DNA of 64,000 bases from Komarekiella delphini-convector SJRDD-AB1 (GCF_014831675.1 NZ_VJXY01000007.1:1-64000), one strand, 5' to 3'; counted from the first letter of the stretch, positions 17,558 through 26,840 are shown. Notes: generated by a model from the sequence alone, not told the origin. A program made the numbers and translations.

Positions 17558-17831
17558 AAATCTCTGTTTTGCACAACTTTTTTCCTAAAATTGACTCAAT
17601 TTCAGGTAATATTTTGAACAAGTGTTCTGTAACATATTTTAATAAAAGTAAGACCTATATAGCGATTCTCTGATCAATGAAATATCCGAACTCAAAAGAA
17701 TCAATAACCAGAAGCCAGTAGCCAAAATGTATAATTCTCCTGTCTCCTGACTCTTAAACGACAGAGTATTTTAGACAACTGAGAATTGCGATCGGCAATC
17801 CACACAACAGCATTCAATTCTGATTAATTCA

Positions 17832-19511
17832 ATGTTGTATAGACTACACTTGTTGCAGCCTATGTGGCGGCAAATGCTCCTAGCAGCAGCATTACCCTAT
17901 ATTAGTTTGTTACTTTGGATACTCCCCTTGTTGATATTCAGTTCTGGGGAGAATAGCCTTATGGCACATGATGAAGGGCTGTACGCTTGGCGAGCACGCC
18001 AGATGTTGGATTCTGGCGATTGGATAGCTCCTTGGGGTAATGCCCATCATAAAACTCCTGGGCCCTATTGGTTAATTGCTGTTTCCTACAAGCTGTTTGG
18101 TATCAGCGAAGCCAGTGGACGAATTCCTACTATGATAGCTGCCATTTTTAGCCTATTACTTATATATGAAATCGGCAAAATTTTGCTAGGTAAAAAAGTA
18201 GCTTGGTTAGCTGGTGCAATTTTGAGTGTGGAATTTCTTTGGTTGCAATACTGTCGCTTAGGTACGCCTGATTTACCGATGATTTTATTGGTACTTTTAG
18301 CTATTTGGTCTTTATTAAAAGCTGAATTGCATCCTAAATATTATTATTTTTGGAGTTTTCTTGCTGGCTTAAGTTTAGGTTTGGGCTTCTTAGTCAGAAG
18401 CTTTATGATTTTGTTGCCAATCATGGCTTTATTCCCTTATTTAATCTGGGAACATCGCCGTCATCGTCATCTTGCTAACCCAATTTTGTATTTAGGTTTA
18501 ATAGTAGGTTTAATTCCTACCTTGGGATGGCTATGGTTTAACTGGCTGCGCTACGGTAATTTGAGTTATGGGCAGTTGTTTAAGTTTGTTGTAGATTTAG
18601 GTTCCGATGACCGTAACCACAATGGAGCATTTTTTTATGTCTGGAATATCCCTTTAAAATCATTTCCTTGGTTTTTTTTAAGTCTTTTAGGCTTAGTGTT
18701 AGCGTTACGCCGTCCCCTTCCTCGCTATCATCTTATATTGGTAGGTTTCCCACTTGTATTGTTTGCGGAACTTAGTCTGTTCTCAACTCGTTTACCTCAC
18801 TATAGTCTTTGCCTTTATCCCTTCATCGCGATGCTTGCGGCGGTGGGTTTAAATTGGTTGGGTAGAATTTATCAAATAGGATTTACATACCAAAACATTT
18901 CGCCTCAATCGCTTCATAAAAAGGGGAGAAGAAATTTATTAACTCCCTTTGCAAAGATAGCTAGGGATCTTCCCCGTAACCTTAGTTATGTCTGTGGTGT
19001 GTTAGGTATTGTACTTATACTAGGGGGTATAGTTGCTTTAACTAGTGGTAATGCTGATATCCGCAAGTACTCACCACTCGGCTTGATTGTGGGGTTAGCT
19101 TGGTTAATTATGCCTGTGGTGTGGATTGGTCGTTACCATTTTGGTTACAAGTTTCTCACAGCTCGTTATTGGGTAGCTAGTTGGTTAATTCCCTGTTGGT
19201 TGGCTTTGGCTGTAGCTGGTAATATGGGTTTGCTAGGTGATTATAACCCTGTTTTTAGAGCTTTTTTACAACAAAGAGCGATCGCCTCAATTCTCCAAAC
19301 TCATCCCATCTATTTTGTGCAAGTAGGAGGGAAAAACGCTGTACTGCTGAATTTATACACTCCTATTCACGCTCAACGAGTAGAAACCATTTCCCAAGTA
19401 CCTACTTTTAGCTATGCTTGGATTTATACAAAAAAGCCTCCTGAATTATCTAAACCTCACCGGGTTCTCGGTACAGTAAAAGACTACCGATTGATTCAAG
19501 TGCTTCCTTAG
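17832..19511 (+). CDS. Membrane glycosyltransferase, GT39/ArnT-like
   Basis: The 559-residue protein is strongly hydrophobic with about a dozen membrane segments. The first extracytoplasmic loop has MAHDEGLYAWRARQM and DWIAPWGNAHHKTPGPYW, matching the acidic catalytic loop and the KPP-type motif of ArnT and PMT-family enzymes, which move sugars from a polyprenyl-phosphate carrier onto lipids or proteins. Acceptor and sugar are unknown. The start at 17832 gives a short cytoplasmic N-terminus. It is monocistronic as far as can be seen. Confidence 0.88.
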   Translation: MLYRLHLLQPMWRQMLLAAALPYISLLLWILPLLIFSSGENSLMAHDEGLYAWRARQMLDSGDWIAPWGNAHHKTPGPYWLIAVSYKLFGISEASGRIPTMIAAIFSLLLIYEIGKILLGKKVAWLAGAILSVEFLWLQYCRLGTPDLPMILLVLLAIWSLLKAELHPKYYYFWSFLAGLSLGLGFLVRSFMILLPIMALFPYLIWEHRRHRHLANPILYLGLIVGLIPTLGWLWFNWLRYGNLSYGQLFKFVVDLGSDDRNHNGAFFYVWNIPLKSFPWFFLSLLGLVLALRRPLPRYHLILVGFPLVLFAELSLFSTRLPHYSLCLYPFIAMLAAVGLNWLGRIYQIGFTYQNISPQSLHKKGRRNLLTPFAKIARDLPRNLSYVCGVLGIVLILGGIVALTSGNADIRKYSPLGLIVGLAWLIMPVVWIGRYHFGYKFLTARYWVASWLIPCWLALAVAGNMGLLGDYNPVFRAFLQQRAIASILQTHPIYFVQVGGKNAVLLNLYTPIHAQRVETISQVPTFSYAWIYTKKPPELSKPHRVLGTVKDYRLIQVLP

Positions 19512-19740
19512 TAATCTACCAAAACTAGGCATCAGCATATTTTAAGTGTGTCATTATCTTGATTTCCGAACTTCATAAAAATTTTCCTGAAAGCTTAAAT
19601 CTCAAAAAATACAAATAAATAATACTGATTCAATTAATGTGGGACTTACGCAATAACTCTCTAAAACTCTTATTTCTTTGTGTCCTTCTCTACGAGACGC
19701 TACGCATTGCCATAACTGAATTAATCAAGTTATGATAATA

Positions 19741-19753
19741 TTACGCACACTAA
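19741..19753. promoter_or_regulatory. Candidate MarR operator, copy 1
   Basis: TTACGCACACTAA lies 12 bp before the marR ATG. Related 13-mers at 20293 and 20338 precede the efflux gene. The consensus TTACGYAnnCTAA has TTA/TAA arms, as expected for a MarR-type dimer; autoregulation is inferred. Confidence 0.5.
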
Positions 19754-19765
19754 GCAATTCTCGAA

Positions 19766-20233
19766 ATGGTTTCTACATCCGATTATTCCCAAACTGTGGA
19801 GTCGTGGCAGCAAATTCTTGCACCATACAGTATGGGCTACAGAATCAAATTGTTATCACAATTGCTCAGTCGCAAGTTTACTGAGAAGCTAGAACCGTTT
19901 GGACTGACTCCATTTCACTGGTTGATATTGTGCTGTTTATGGCAAGAAGATGGTTTACCAACTTCCAGCATTGGGGATAAACTCAAACAGGTGGGAGGGA
20001 CTTTAACTGGTGTACTAGACCGCATGGAAGAACGCAGCTTGGTACGTCGAGAAAGGGATTCTCACGATCGCCGCATTTGGCGGATATGGCTAACGGATGC
20101 AGGTAAGGAACTAGAAACTGTTTTACCTCCAATCTCGGCAGAATTGCGTGACCAAGCGATGCAGGGTATTTCCTTAGCTGAGCGTGAACTGTTTTCGCAA
20201 CTCTTGAATCAGGCGATCACTAACCTCTCCTAA
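19766..20233 (+). CDS. MarR-family transcriptional regulator
   Basis: The 155-residue protein has a winged helix-turn-helix core: FHWLILCCLWQEDGLPTSSIGDKL, then the recognition helix region GGTLTGVLDRMEERSLVRRE, then the wing DSHDRRIWRIWLTDAGKEL, which is the classic MarR DxRDRR-type signature. Such proteins repress efflux or stress genes until a ligand binds. It is followed by HlyD/EmrA-like and EmrB-like genes, the usual regulator-pump arrangement. Three related 13-mers around it are likely operators. Confidence 0.93.
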   Translation: MVSTSDYSQTVESWQQILAPYSMGYRIKLLSQLLSRKFTEKLEPFGLTPFHWLILCCLWQEDGLPTSSIGDKLKQVGGTLTGVLDRMEERSLVRRERDSHDRRIWRIWLTDAGKELETVLPPISAELRDQAMQGISLAERELFSQLLNQAITNLS

Positions 20234-20292
20234 AGGTATCCCACAATCACCCGACCGGAGGAAGCGCTGTTGATATTTGTTTTGAGAGAATA

Positions 20293-20305
20293 TTACGTAT
20301 ACTAA
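20293..20305. promoter_or_regulatory. Candidate MarR operator, copy 2
   Basis: TTACGTATACTAA, the most symmetric copy (GTATAC core flanked by TTA/TAA), lies 90 bp before the HlyD-like gene. Confidence 0.5.
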
Positions 20306-20337
20306 GCAAATACCAAAGGAAGGTTATTAATTGAATA

Positions 20338-20350
20338 TTACGCATTCTAA
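20338..20350. promoter_or_regulatory. Candidate MarR operator, copy 3
   Basis: TTACGCATTCTAA lies 45 bp from copy 2 and 45 bp before the HlyD-like ATG. The equal 45-bp spacing would put sites at similar helical phase (about four turns). Confidence 0.45.
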
Positions 20351-20395
20351 ATAAACGACTATCAATTAAATCATCTAGTAAGCGAGTTAACAATC

Positions 20396-21886
20396 ATGGG
20401 CGCTACTACTTCCAACGGACGCAACAAACACAAAGCCGCAATCCTAGAAAAAGAAATGATTACTGATTCAAAGTCTTTAGCAGATGAGACATCTATAAGT
20501 GCACAAGCAACTATTGTAATTCCTGAAGCCCCTGCAACTGAGGTAGATCACCAGCCAGAGGTGAGGAAAGAAGTTAAACCAAAAGGTAAAAAACCCATCG
20601 TTTTGATTTTGGCAGGATTAGGAGTGGGTGCGATCGCCGCAGGTACTTTTGGTTATCACTACTGGCAGTATGCCTCTACCCACCAGGAAACAGACAACGC
20701 CACCGTTGCAGGACATATCCACCAAGTTAGTAGCAAGATTCCGGGAAACGTCAGTCAAGTACTGGTGAGTGATAACCAACTGGTGCAACCAGGACAATTA
20801 TTAGTGAAACTTGATCCACAAGATTATCAAAGTAAGGTGCAGCAAGCAGAAGCCGCCTTACAAAATGCTCGTCGTCAAGCCCAAGCCGCAGAAGCGAATA
20901 TTGCCTTAACTGCACAAACAACCACTGGTAAGACAGCTCAGGCGCAAGGTGATGTCAGCAGTGCTGTAGCAGCGATTTCTACGGCACAAGCAGCAGTACA
21001 GGAAGCACAAGCAGGGATACCAGCAGCACAAGCTGAAGTGAAGTTAGCCCAAGCTGGGATTTCCGCCGCACAAGCACAAGTAGCCCAGGCAAATGCCAAT
21101 TTAGAAAAAGCGCAAGCTGACTATAACCGTTACAACAGCTTGTTTAAAGAAGGTGCAATTCCTCGCCAGCAGTTGGACACAGCTAGGGCAGCCTATGATG
21201 TAGCCGTAGCCCAAAAAAGCGCTGCTGTTCAAGGAGTAGAACAAGCACAAGCCAGGTTAGCCTCTGCGAGAGTTGGTGTAGCTAAAGCGCAGTCTCAACT
21301 AGCACAAGCACAAGAAAATGTAACTAACGCCCAAGCGAAATTAGCAGCATCTAAGGGAGGATTGCAACAGGCTACCGCTGGCGGACAAGACACAACAGTA
21401 AAACGTAGTCAGTACGAAGCAGCAAAAGCAGCGATCGCGCAATCAGAAGCATCTCTCAAAGACGCACAGTTGCAATTATCCTACACCAACATTACCGCCC
21501 CTAGTGCCGGACGGGTAGGTAGAAAAAACGTGGAAGTCGGTAATCGCCTACAAGCAGGAACACCGTTAATGGCGATCGTTGATAACGAGTATTGGGTAAT
21601 TGCAAACTTCAAAGAAACCCAACTAGAAAAGATGCAGCCAGGACAAGAAGTAGAAATTAAACTGGATGCTTTCCCACATCACACCTTCATTGGACACGTT
21701 GATAGTATTTCGCCAGCTTCCGGCGCTCAGTTTGCCTTATTACCACCAGATAACGCTACAGGTAACTTTACCAAAATCGTACAGCGTATCCCGGTAAAAG
21801 TAGTTTTCGACAAAAAGAGCATTCAAGGCTATGAATCCCGAATTACTCCTGGGATGTCTGCGGAAGTTGCTGTAGAAGTCAAGTAA
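20396..21886 (+). CDS. HlyD/EmrA-family membrane fusion protein
   Basis: The 496-residue protein has a cytoplasmic N-terminus, one membrane segment at about residues 63-85, a biotinyl-lipoyl half (GHIHQVSSKIPGNVSQVLV, QLLVKLDPQDY), a long alanine/glutamine-rich coiled-coil hairpin, the second lipoyl half (APSAGRVGRKNVEVGNRL) and a beta-barrel (EVEIKLDAFPHHTFIGHV). It bridges an inner-membrane pump to the outer membrane for drug or metabolite export. The pump partner is probably the EmrB-like gene at 22844, now separated by a dead MFS gene and a MITE. The MarR gene precedes it. Confidence 0.93.
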   Translation: MGATTSNGRNKHKAAILEKEMITDSKSLADETSISAQATIVIPEAPATEVDHQPEVRKEVKPKGKKPIVLILAGLGVGAIAAGTFGYHYWQYASTHQETDNATVAGHIHQVSSKIPGNVSQVLVSDNQLVQPGQLLVKLDPQDYQSKVQQAEAALQNARRQAQAAEANIALTAQTTTGKTAQAQGDVSSAVAAISTAQAAVQEAQAGIPAAQAEVKLAQAGISAAQAQVAQANANLEKAQADYNRYNSLFKEGAIPRQQLDTARAAYDVAVAQKSAAVQGVEQAQARLASARVGVAKAQSQLAQAQENVTNAQAKLAASKGGLQQATAGGQDTTVKRSQYEAAKAAIAQSEASLKDAQLQLSYTNITAPSAGRVGRKNVEVGNRLQAGTPLMAIVDNEYWVIANFKETQLEKMQPGQEVEIKLDAFPHHTFIGHVDSISPASGAQFALLPPDNATGNFTKIVQRIPVKVVFDKKSIQGYESRITPGMSAEVAVEVK

Positions 21887-21924
21887 TACCAAATTGCCTT
21901 CAAATATACGAAAATCTCTTTCCC

Positions 21925-22450
21925 ATTTTAATTGATGGTTTGAGTTACATTGCCGTAATTGCCTCTTTATTGGCAATGAAAATTAAACCTCGGAAAAATT
22001 TGGTAACTGATGGTAATCCCTTGCAAAAAGTCAAAGAGGGATTTGTCTATGCTTTTAGCTTTCCACCAATTCGCGCAATCTTATTGCTCCGCTTTAATTA
22101 GCTTTATGGGGCTGCAAAACACTATTATAGTACCAATTTTTGCCGAAGATATTTTAAAAGGTGGTGCAGAAACTTTGGGGTTCTTAATGGGGGCGTCTGG
22201 AGTTGGAGCTTTGTCAGGTGGTATTTACCTAGCTACACGGTAAACAATTTTGGGAATTGGTAGATTGATTGCGATCGCTCCAGCAATTTTGGGATTCGGT
22301 TTAATTAGCTTTTCATTGTCTAGATTTCTACCACTTTCTTTATTCACAATGTTGTTTGTTGGCTTGGGAACAATTCTGCCAATTTATGCTAACAACACAT
22401 TTTTACAAACCATTGTCGAAGAAGACAAACGCGGGCGGTTGATGAGCTTA
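21925..22450 (+). pseudogene. Remnant of an MFS transporter gene, broken and truncated
   Basis: Conceptual translation gives MFS-like sequence in pieces: IDGLSYIAVIASLLAMKIKP in one frame up to about 22090, then ALISFMGLQNTIIVPIFAED in another, then a stop TAA at 22241 where CAA (Gln) is expected, then TILGIGRLIAIAPAILGFG and ANNTFLQTIVEEDKRGRLMS. The N-terminal half is missing and the 3' end is cut by the MITE at 22451. Removing the MITE and one TTA gives MSLYTK, as expected after this motif in MFS proteins. At least one frameshift, one nonsense change, a 5' loss and an insertion make it non-functional. Confidence 0.88.
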
Positions 22451-22673
22451 GGGGATGTTTGAAAAGTCCTTTTGTCGGTATCAAAAGTTCTAGATCCCTC
22501 TAAATCCACGCCACTTGCCTCAAGTCGGGAAACCCGCCCACGGCGCTGTCTCCCCAACACAGTGGCTCCCCTTGACAAGGGGGACTTTGATTCCGGTTCT
22601 CCCCTTAAAAAGGGGGGTTAGGGGGGATCTAAAAGTGCCTAAAGTCACAGCGAAACACTTTTCAAACACCCTC
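22451..22673. mobile_element. MITE-like element, about 223 bp, inserted in the MFS remnant
   Basis: The ends GGGGATGTTTGAAAAGT (22451-22467) and ACTTTTCAAACACCCTC (22657-22673) are 17-bp terminal inverted repeats with two mismatches. TTA flanks both sides, a 3-bp target duplication. The inside holds a GGGAAACCCGCC segment and CCCCTTAAAAAGGGG palindromes and no gene. A shorter relative lies at 48563-48671. Similar ends and TNA duplications occur in IS5-type elements (IS1031 group), so a parent of that kind is possible; this is inference. Confidence 0.8.
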
Positions 22674-22843
22674 TTATACACAAAGCTTTTAAATAAATAA
22701 TTTTAGATAAATATGATTTTCAGTTAATAAAACCCAATAAATTTTTATATATGTAAGTTTTCGTTAACTATAAAATTGGTTATTTAACAGTTTTTAATTT
22801 GAATTACTTTTTTTCTCCTTCACTTTGAAACTGGAGCAATACT

Positions 22844-24439
22844 ATGGCTAACGCAGGTGCAATTCATCAGCAAGGACAAAATCCTGCTGTACCGCCAGAT
22901 CGTGTACCGCTGAAAACCTGGATTGGTTTATTAGCTAGTATGCTTGGCGCATTCATGGCTATTTTAGATATTCAAATCACAAATGCTTCGCTGCAAGATA
23001 TTCAAGCGAGTTTAGGAGCAACTTTAGAAGAAGGTTCTTGGATTTCTACCGCTTATTTAGTAGCAGAAATTGTAGTAATCCCCCTAACAGGATGGTTGTC
23101 GCGGGTATTTTCTTTACGACGTTATCTGTTAGTTAATACTGCACTATTTATCTTATTTTCTGTATGCTGCGCTTGGGCATGGAATCTCAATTCTATGATT
23201 GTCTTCCGTGCTTTACAAGGCTTTGCAGGAGGAGTATTAATTCCCACTGCTATGACAGTTGTGCTAACCACTTTACCCCCATCTAAGCAAGCAATTGGAT
23301 TAGCTGCCTTTGCTATTACAGCGGTTTTTGCACCGTCAATTGGCCCCACACTAGGAGGATGGTTAACAGAAAACTTCAGTTGGCAGTATAGCTTTTATAT
23401 AAATGTAATTCCAGGAGCATTTATGCTAACTGGAGTATGGTATGGAATTAAGCAAGAGAGACCCCAAATTAATTTATTAAAGCAAGGTGACTGGTGGGGA
23501 ATTATTTCGATGGCGATTGGGTTAGGTTCGCTGCAAGTTGTATTAGAAGAAGGTAGTCGCAAAGATTGGTTTAGTTCAGCATTAATTGTGCGTTTAAGTG
23601 TGATAGCAGCAATATTTCTAGCGCTATTTTTCTTTATCGAATTAGCTCGCAAGCAACCATTTATCAATCTGCGCCTTTTGCGTTATCGCAACTTTGGTTT
23701 AGCTAGTATTGTTAACGTGTCTCTGGGAGTGGGTTTATATGGTTCAATTTATATCTTGCCACTGTATCTTGCCCAAATTCAAGATTACAATGCATTACAA
23801 ATTGGAGAAGTATTAATTTGGGCTGGTATTCCCCAATTATTTATTATTCCTTTCTTACCCAAGGTAATGCAACGCATTGATATGCGCTTAATGGTAGCTG
23901 TGGGAGTTACTTTATTTGCTATTAGTGCATTTATGAACGCGGGAATGACTTATCAAACTGGATTAGATCAATTACGGTGGTCTCAATTTGTACGAGCAAT
24001 GGGACAACCGCTAATTATGGTACCACTTACCTCTATTGCAACTGCTGGTTTGAAACCACAAGAAGCAGGTTCAGCAAGTGGTTTATTTAATATGATGCGG
24101 AATATGGGTGGTTCTATAGGGATTGCATCTTTAGCAACTTTATTAACTAATAGGGAGCAATTTCACTCAAATAGATTAGGTGAAGCAGTATCTCTATTTA
24201 ACCCAGAAACTCAACAGCGAATTGACCAAATGACGCAGTATTTTGTTAGTCGAGGAGCAGATTTGAGTACAGCGCAAAATCAAGCGATCGCATCTATATC
24301 TAACATTGTCCGTCGTGAAGCTTTTATAATGGCTTTTAATGATTGTTTCTACTTTATCGGCATTGCTTTATTGCTCAGTGGTATTGCCATTCTATTTTTT
24401 AAAAAGGTAAAGGCGGCTGGTGGCACAGTTGCTCATTAG
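22844..24439 (+). CDS. DHA2-family MFS efflux pump (EmrB/QacA-like)
   Basis: The 531-residue protein has about 14 membrane segments. It carries the DHA2 markers: GAFMAILDIQITNASLQDIQ in the first helix, STAYLVAEIV in the second, and AITAVFAPSIGPTLGGWLTE around helix 5 (antiporter motif C). It should export toxic compounds in exchange for protons together with the membrane fusion protein at 20396. A normal EmrAB operon would have the two adjacent; here about 960 bp of dead MFS gene and MITE lie between, so it may now need its own promoter in 22674-22843. Confidence 0.93.
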   Translation: MANAGAIHQQGQNPAVPPDRVPLKTWIGLLASMLGAFMAILDIQITNASLQDIQASLGATLEEGSWISTAYLVAEIVVIPLTGWLSRVFSLRRYLLVNTALFILFSVCCAWAWNLNSMIVFRALQGFAGGVLIPTAMTVVLTTLPPSKQAIGLAAFAITAVFAPSIGPTLGGWLTENFSWQYSFYINVIPGAFMLTGVWYGIKQERPQINLLKQGDWWGIISMAIGLGSLQVVLEEGSRKDWFSSALIVRLSVIAAIFLALFFFIELARKQPFINLRLLRYRNFGLASIVNVSLGVGLYGSIYILPLYLAQIQDYNALQIGEVLIWAGIPQLFIIPFLPKVMQRIDMRLMVAVGVTLFAISAFMNAGMTYQTGLDQLRWSQFVRAMGQPLIMVPLTSIATAGLKPQEAGSASGLFNMMRNMGGSIGIASLATLLTNREQFHSNRLGEAVSLFNPETQQRIDQMTQYFVSRGADLSTAQNQAIASISNIVRREAFIMAFNDCFYFIGIALLLSGIAILFFKKVKAAGGTVAH

Positions 24440-24487
24440 ATTTGTCGTTTTGGTTAAAATGTTTTATACAACTACCAACACACTAAT

Positions 24488-25069
24488 ATGGTCATTAGCC
24501 AAAGTGAATACTATATCTCCCCAGAAGAATATTTAGAAGGCGAGAAAGTAAGTGAAATAAAACACGAGTATATTGATGGGCGAGTCTACGCAATGGCAGG
24601 GGCAAGTGATGCTCATGTCACAGTTAGCATGAATGTAGCTATGCTGTTACGAAACCATCTCCGTGGTAGTAGTTGCCGTGTCTACATGTTAGACATGAAA
24701 GCACAAATTGATGTAATAAATCGCTATTTTTATCCCGATGTAATGGTGACATGTGATATACGAGATAGAGAATCTGAATTTTTTAAGTCTCATCCTTGCT
24801 TAATTATCGAAGTGCTTTCTGAGTCAACTGAAGGCTATGACAGAGGCAAGAAATTCGCTAGTTATCGGCACTTAGAATCGCTACAAGAGTATGTAATAAT
24901 TTCACCAGACCGAATGAGTGTAGAATGTTTTCGTCGCAATGAGGAAGGTCATTGGGTACTTTACCCTTATGAAAAAGAACAAGAAGTATATTTAACTAGC
25001 GTTGATTTTTGTTGTGCGATCGCTGCAATATATGAAGATGTATTATTAGTAGAAGATAATATTTCCTAA
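24488..25069 (+). CDS. Uma2-family (DUF820) putative nuclease
   Basis: The 193-residue protein has the Uma2 pattern: YISPEEYLEGEK, HEYIDGRVYAMAG, then YFYPDVMVTCD and PCLIIEVLSEST, which supply the Asp and Glu of a PD-(D/E)XK-type core, and YDRGKKFASYRHLESLQEYV. This family is greatly expanded in cyanobacteria; its biological role is not established. It lies just after the efflux gene, 48 bp from its stop. Confidence 0.9.
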   Translation: MVISQSEYYISPEEYLEGEKVSEIKHEYIDGRVYAMAGASDAHVTVSMNVAMLLRNHLRGSSCRVYMLDMKAQIDVINRYFYPDVMVTCDIRDRESEFFKSHPCLIIEVLSESTEGYDRGKKFASYRHLESLQEYVIISPDRMSVECFRRNEEGHWVLYPYEKEQEVYLTSVDFCCAIAAIYEDVLLVEDNIS

Positions 25070-25173
25070 TCCAACATTTTTTGATTAATTCCTAAAGCTC
25101 ATAGGCACAACCAAGATAATATTTGAAATGTATTGTAGATAAGAAATTTATTTATTTACGAGTGTTGTACCAG

Positions 25174-25494
25174 TTAATCTTTGGATACTAATGCAATGCG
25201 ATACCCTAAAGCGTCCAAAAATTCAATCAGAGTGTAAATTTCAGTACCTCCACTTTCTGAAAGCAATTTATCAAGTTGTTCATAACGTTGTTTAGCTTCC
25301 TGGGAGAGATTATTTAACAGCAACTTTACATCAATAATATCTTTTAACGCTGAACGCAGCAGTTCAGGTTCACGACCTTCTGCTTCCAATTCCAAAAAAG
25401 TTTCTAGATAAGCAGTAGCGTGTTCTGGATCTTTGAGAGAAGAAATTAGATAATCATGGTAACTACTACTTGTTGGCGTTCTCACGTCTTTCAT
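25174..25494 (-). CDS. Antitoxin of a HigBA-like addiction module
   Basis: The 106-residue protein has the plan of the 'addiction module antidote' family: YHDYLISSLKDPEHATAYL at the start, ELLRSALKDIIDVKLLLNNL and KLLSESGGTEIYTLIEFLDA, which form an HTH-like helical bundle. It should bind both toxin and promoter. Its start overlaps the toxin reading frame by 29 bp, as is usual. It looks intact although the toxin is broken. Confidence 0.88.
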   Translation of the reverse strand: MKDVRTPTSSSYHDYLISSLKDPEHATAYLETFLELEAEGREPELLRSALKDIIDVKLLLNNLSQEAKQRYEQLDKLLSESGGTEIYTLIEFLDALGYRIALVSKD

Positions 25495-25816
25495 AATCTT
25501 TCCAATATTCCCTAGCTGTTAAAATATCTTGTTCTTGGGTACTTTTATCTCCGCCACAGAGGAGGAGTACTATGTTTAACCCTATTTATTTGCCCAAATT
25601 ATAGATACGGTAGCCTGGCCCATAGTCAATTTTTAGTTCACAGACTCCTTCACCAACTGCACGATAGTTACCTAAGTTACCAGACTCGACTCGTTTCAGC
25701 CTCTTTTCTATTTTAACTCTGGCTCTCATATCTCTGAGACAATCAAGCCATGCTGCAAAAGTATTGTTGCCATCTTGTGTTTGGTAGTTCCGTATTTTCT
25801 TTGGTTGTACTTCCAC
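25466..25816 (-). pseudogene. HigB/RelE-like toxin gene, frameshifted near the C-terminus
   Basis: The N-terminal part (YQTQDGNNTFAAWLDCLRD, GVCELKIDYGPGYRIY) matches the 'addiction module killer' family. After GYRIY the frame runs NLGK and stops at a TAA, giving only 76 residues. The missing tail is still readable: FGQINRVKH in a shifted frame, then VLLLCGGDKSTQEQDILTAR and EYWKDYERRENANK in the original frame, ending at 25466. Two small compensating indels (about +2 and -2) around the FGQINRVKH piece explain this. The toxin has probably lost activity. Confidence 0.82.
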
Positions 25817-26087
25817 TATTTAATTATTAATGCTTCATGATTTAATTTCCTGGAGTAATATGTGCCTTGAATAAGTGAAGGCGGCAGCCCCCCCAAAAGA
25901 GCATTCCCAGCCGGAGGCTAGGAACAAGATCACGTCAGGATTTGCAAGTTAAGTTGATACCAATGGGCAAAATATCTACCCTACAATAATTACAAACTAG
26001 ATATCTTTTGCCTCTTGCTAGATTCTACAACCGCTGCGGAATCTTACCCGATCGCAACTTTAGGCAAAGCGTCTGTAAATATTAATT

Positions 26088-26777
26088 TTATGAAACACTA
26101 GGATCATCAGCAGTTTTGATCTCGCGCAAAATTTGCTCGATTTGCTTAACTTTTTCATTTCTATTCTGTGCTTTGAAAATATTTAAAGCTTTTTCTAGAG
26201 AAGATAAGGCCTCATCGCGTTTATTTGTTTGCCACAGTACCAGCGCTACATTAGTTAATGCCTCGCCATAACTAGGATTAATTTCTAACGCTTTTTGATA
26301 TTCTGTAATAGCTTCTTCCCAACGGTTTTGGCTTGCGTAAACCATACCGATCGCATTGTAAGCTAGAGCATATTGTGACCTAATACGAATGGCTTCGCGG
26401 TAAGCACTAATTGCTGCTTCTGGTTGATTTTGCCGAAAAAGCGTATTTCCTAGTTGAAAATGTCCAAAGGCGTCTTCTGGGAATTTTTTCAGAAATTTAC
26501 GTAAATTTTCCTCTGCATCTTTGAAGTTTCCCTGATTGTACAGAGCATTAGCTTGCTGGATCAGCTGCGATCGCTCTGCTGGTTGTTCCGCACCGGAAAA
26601 CTGTGCTAATTTTTGCGATTGCTTCTGTGCAGACTGTTCAGGCATGTGCAGAGAAATTCCCGTAACTGCTAATACTGATGGTGATATGCCAATTGCAGTG
26701 ATGATACTTAGCATCATGCAGCTAAGAGGTTGAACAAATACTGATTTCAGTTTGTGCTTCAGCTTCATCGTCCTCAA
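26088..26777 (-). CDS. TPR-repeat protein, exported
   Basis: The 229-residue protein has an N-terminal signal sequence (basic MRTMKLKHKLK, then a hydrophobic segment ending SPSVLAV). It then has about four tetratricopeptide repeats, for example ALYNQGNFKDAEENLRKFLK, GHFQLGNTLFRQNQPEAAIS and AYNAIGMVYASQNRWEEAIT. TPRs mediate protein contacts; the partner is unknown. It lies downstream of acs on the same strand with a hairpin between. Confidence 0.88.
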   Translation of the reverse strand: MRTMKLKHKLKSVFVQPLSCMMLSIITAIGISPSVLAVTGISLHMPEQSAQKQSQKLAQFSGAEQPAERSQLIQQANALYNQGNFKDAEENLRKFLKKFPEDAFGHFQLGNTLFRQNQPEAAISAYREAIRIRSQYALAYNAIGMVYASQNRWEEAITEYQKALEINPSYGEALTNVALVLWQTNKRDEALSSLEKALNIFKAQNRNEKVKQIEQILREIKTADDPSVS

Positions 26778-26813
26778 TATGTTAATAGTCTTCTAATTCT
26801 TATGATAAATTGA

Positions 26814-26840
26814 GGTGCGTTAGCAAAGGCGTAACGCACC
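26814..26840. repeat. Hairpin between acs and the TPR gene
   Basis: GGTGCGTTA and TAACGCACC form a perfect nine-base stem with a nine-base loop. It lies just past the acs stop on the minus strand and may act as a transcript end or mRNA-stabilising structure; there is no clear T run. Confidence 0.6.
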
